This document shows, one piece after another, positions 62,749-64,000 of a stretch of 64,000 nucleotides of DNA; position 1 is the first letter of the stretch, and every line of letters starts with the position of its first letter. Source of the stretch: Allorhizobium ampelinum S4. Its GTDB lineage: Bacteria > Pseudomonadota > Alphaproteobacteria > Rhizobiales > Rhizobiaceae. The DNA lies in assembly GCF_000016285.1 (NCBI RefSeq), contig NC_011991.1, forward strand, positions 1-64,000, read 5' to 3'. The notes below the pieces were generated by a model. That model had not been told where the DNA came from and did no database searches. It saw only the letters and a list, made by a program, of their open reading frames with translations. The position numbers and the translations under genes were made by a program.

Positions 62749-64000
62749 TCAGCCGGCCGCTTTCGGCGCAAAGTTCGATGGTCCCACCCTCGATGCCATT
62801 TCCTCACGGCGGAAATAGATAGCGCGCCCGCAGCGCAGCGGCGGGTTACCGCTCGTGAAAATGATCTGCTCGTCGGTCCGCATCTGCATGACCTCGTAGG
62901 GCAATATCAACGGCCGCTGCGAGATCTGTTTGGAACGGGTGCGTCCGTTGCGCCCACCGTTGGAATTGCGCGTCACCTGATCGACCTCGATGGTCGTCGT
63001 GCCGCAACGCCTGGAAATGTAATCCGCGGTATCGGTATCGTTCACCGCCGAAAACGATACCCAGGACGCGGACTCGAACCATTTGCTGGTCGCGTCGCGA
63101 CCGCCGAACGCTTCCCGCATTTGTCCTAGCGACTGGAACAGCATCAGCAAGGTGATGCCGTATTTGCGACCAGCATCGCGGGCGGTTTCGATGATGCGCA
63201 TATACCCCAGACGTGCCGCCTCATCGAGAAGGAAGAGGGCGCGTTCTGAGACATCGCCGTTGCGATTATAGAGCGCCTTCAGGAACGCTCCAATTATCAC
63301 GCGGGCCATGCCGGGATGATTTTCGAGGGTCGATAGATCGATGTTGATAAACACCGTCATGTTGCCAGAGGCAATGTCTTCCGTATGAAAGGATCTCCCG
63401 GAAACGACAGCCGCGTAGTTTTCGTATGACAGCCAGTGGGTTTCCTTGGTGGCCGTCGCATAGACGCCGGAAAACGTCTGCTCGGTCATGTTGATGAAGG
63501 GCGCTACATTCTCTCGCACGAACCGCGACGACGTGTTCTTGTGAATCTTTTCGAGCTTCTTCTGCAGCGTCTTTTCAGGCTGGGCGAGCCGCTTGCGCAC
63601 CATGCGCAGCGACTTTTCGCCCGTCTTGAATTCGGGATCTTCGTCCGGGTCGTCTTCGATCTCATCGAGATCGGTCAGCATAACGTCGGCGATAACCGCC
63701 GCGATGAGCTGCTCGGCGGTGGTTCGGAAAAAGTCGTCCGACCCGGAACTGACGCGCGGCTTTTCGCTCATCAGCCACGCGGCCACCGAGGCGATATCCT
63801 CTTCCGGCGTATTGCCGTGTTTGCCGATCCAGTCGAGCACATTGAAACCGATATGCGGCAACCTCGGATCGAGCGACACGACCTCCTGATGGTTTCTGGT
63901 CCGATGCTCGCTGACCATCGGCGCGATCTCGGTCGATGGATCAAGCACGATCATGGACCCTTTGAACGTGAGTGCCGTGGGAATGACAACGGACGTGGTT
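62749..64000 (-). CDS. TraG/VirD4-type coupling protein, partial
   Basis: The C-terminal 417 residues or so of a type IV coupling protein; the reading stays open to the window edge (VVIPTALTFKGS upstream of the first internal Met). Conserved parts are MIVLDPSTEIAP, TVFINIDLSTLENHPG, the Walker B-like ALFLLDEAARLG and ITLLMLFQSLGQM. These ATPases pass the relaxase-DNA complex to the mating channel. The Walker A lies beyond the window. Confidence 0.9.
   Translation of the reverse strand, partial: TTSVVIPTALTFKGSMIVLDPSTEIAPMVSEHRTRNHQEVVSLDPRLPHIGFNVLDWIGKHGNTPEEDIASVAAWLMSEKPRVSSGSDDFFRTTAEQLIAAVIADVMLTDLDEIEDDPDEDPEFKTGEKSLRMVRKRLAQPEKTLQKKLEKIHKNTSSRFVRENVAPFINMTEQTFSGVYATATKETHWLSYENYAAVVSGRSFHTEDIASGNMTVFINIDLSTLENHPGMARVIIGAFLKALYNRNGDVSERALFLLDEAARLGYMRIIETARDAGRKYGITLLMLFQSLGQMREAFGGRDATSKWFESASWVSFSAVNDTDTADYISRRCGTTTIEVDQVTRNSNGGRNGRTRSKQISQRPLILPYEVMQMRTDEQIIFTSGNPPLRCGRAIYFRREEMASRVGPSNFAPKAAG

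Noticed and set aside
1..64000. CRISPR arrays and tRNA or rRNA genes
   Set aside because: No regularly spaced short repeats and no cloverleaf or rRNA-like stretch were noticed on either strand by reading.

Overview
The window is the replication end and a large accessory part of a repABC plasmid from a rhizobial alphaproteobacterium (Rhizobium/Agrobacterium group). Three things support this: a complete repA-repB-repC operon with an antisense RNA and parS-like palindromes at the left end, family content typical of rhizobial plasmids (DUF1612, DUF736, DUF1419, DUF3085, DUF3991/Toprim, ArdC), and an S2 ribosomal protein copy whose body is of the rhizobial type. Reading starts just upstream of repA and ends inside a TraG/VirD4 coupling-protein gene.

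Layout. 0-4 kb: repABC. 4-9 kb: alpha/beta hydrolase, small GGDEF protein, an Xre-RES toxin-antitoxin pair, then a Phd-VapC pair overlapping a tyrosine recombinase. 9.2-16.1 kb: a DUF1612 plasmid gene whose last 65 bp are duplicated 5.8 kb downstream. Between the two copies lies a cassette with an S2-like ribosomal protein gene followed 10 bp later by a SLATT membrane-effector gene, diverging from a 1290-residue protein with an Mrr-like nuclease domain, TPR-type repeats, a GreA/B-C-like segment and a PIN-like end. 16-20 kb: decayed genes (DUF4238, multicopper oxidase, Tn3 transposase) and an unknown protein. 19.8-33.3 kb: a defence island with a lipoprotein-SIR2 pair, a GmrSD-type nuclease, a Cys-His-Asp hydrolase candidate, a HEPN-like protein with an unknown partner, and a Mokosh type I-like helicase/PLD pair. 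33.8-36.6 kb: a plasmid copy of the septal penicillin-binding protein, two Xre regulators and a recombinase scrap.

37-56 kb is the plasmid housekeeping and anti-restriction block: DUF3991/Toprim, DUF1419, DUF3085, a 1701-residue methyltransferase-helicase resembling phage DarB, an IHF-beta-like protein, a cold-shock protein, a second Xre-RES pair, a large ParB-like protein, conserved small genes, a ProQ/FinO-like protein, a truncated relaxase-like protein, ArdC and a PP-loop protein. 56-64 kb holds a 0.7-kb direct duplication around a DUF736 gene that flanks a frameshifted Fic-BID toxin and its small upstream partner, further small genes, a WGR protein and the coupling protein.

How the genes relate: the left part maintains the plasmid (RepABC, toxin-antitoxins), the middle plausibly protects the host from phages, and the right part carries functions expected to help the plasmid enter and settle in a new cell. 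The relaxase-like gene lacks the usual metal-binding histidines, so self-transfer from this segment alone is doubtful. The best candidate for an undescribed system is the cassette at 10.3-16.1 kb (S2-SLATT plus the dual-nuclease giant protein), followed by the lipoprotein-SIR2 pair.
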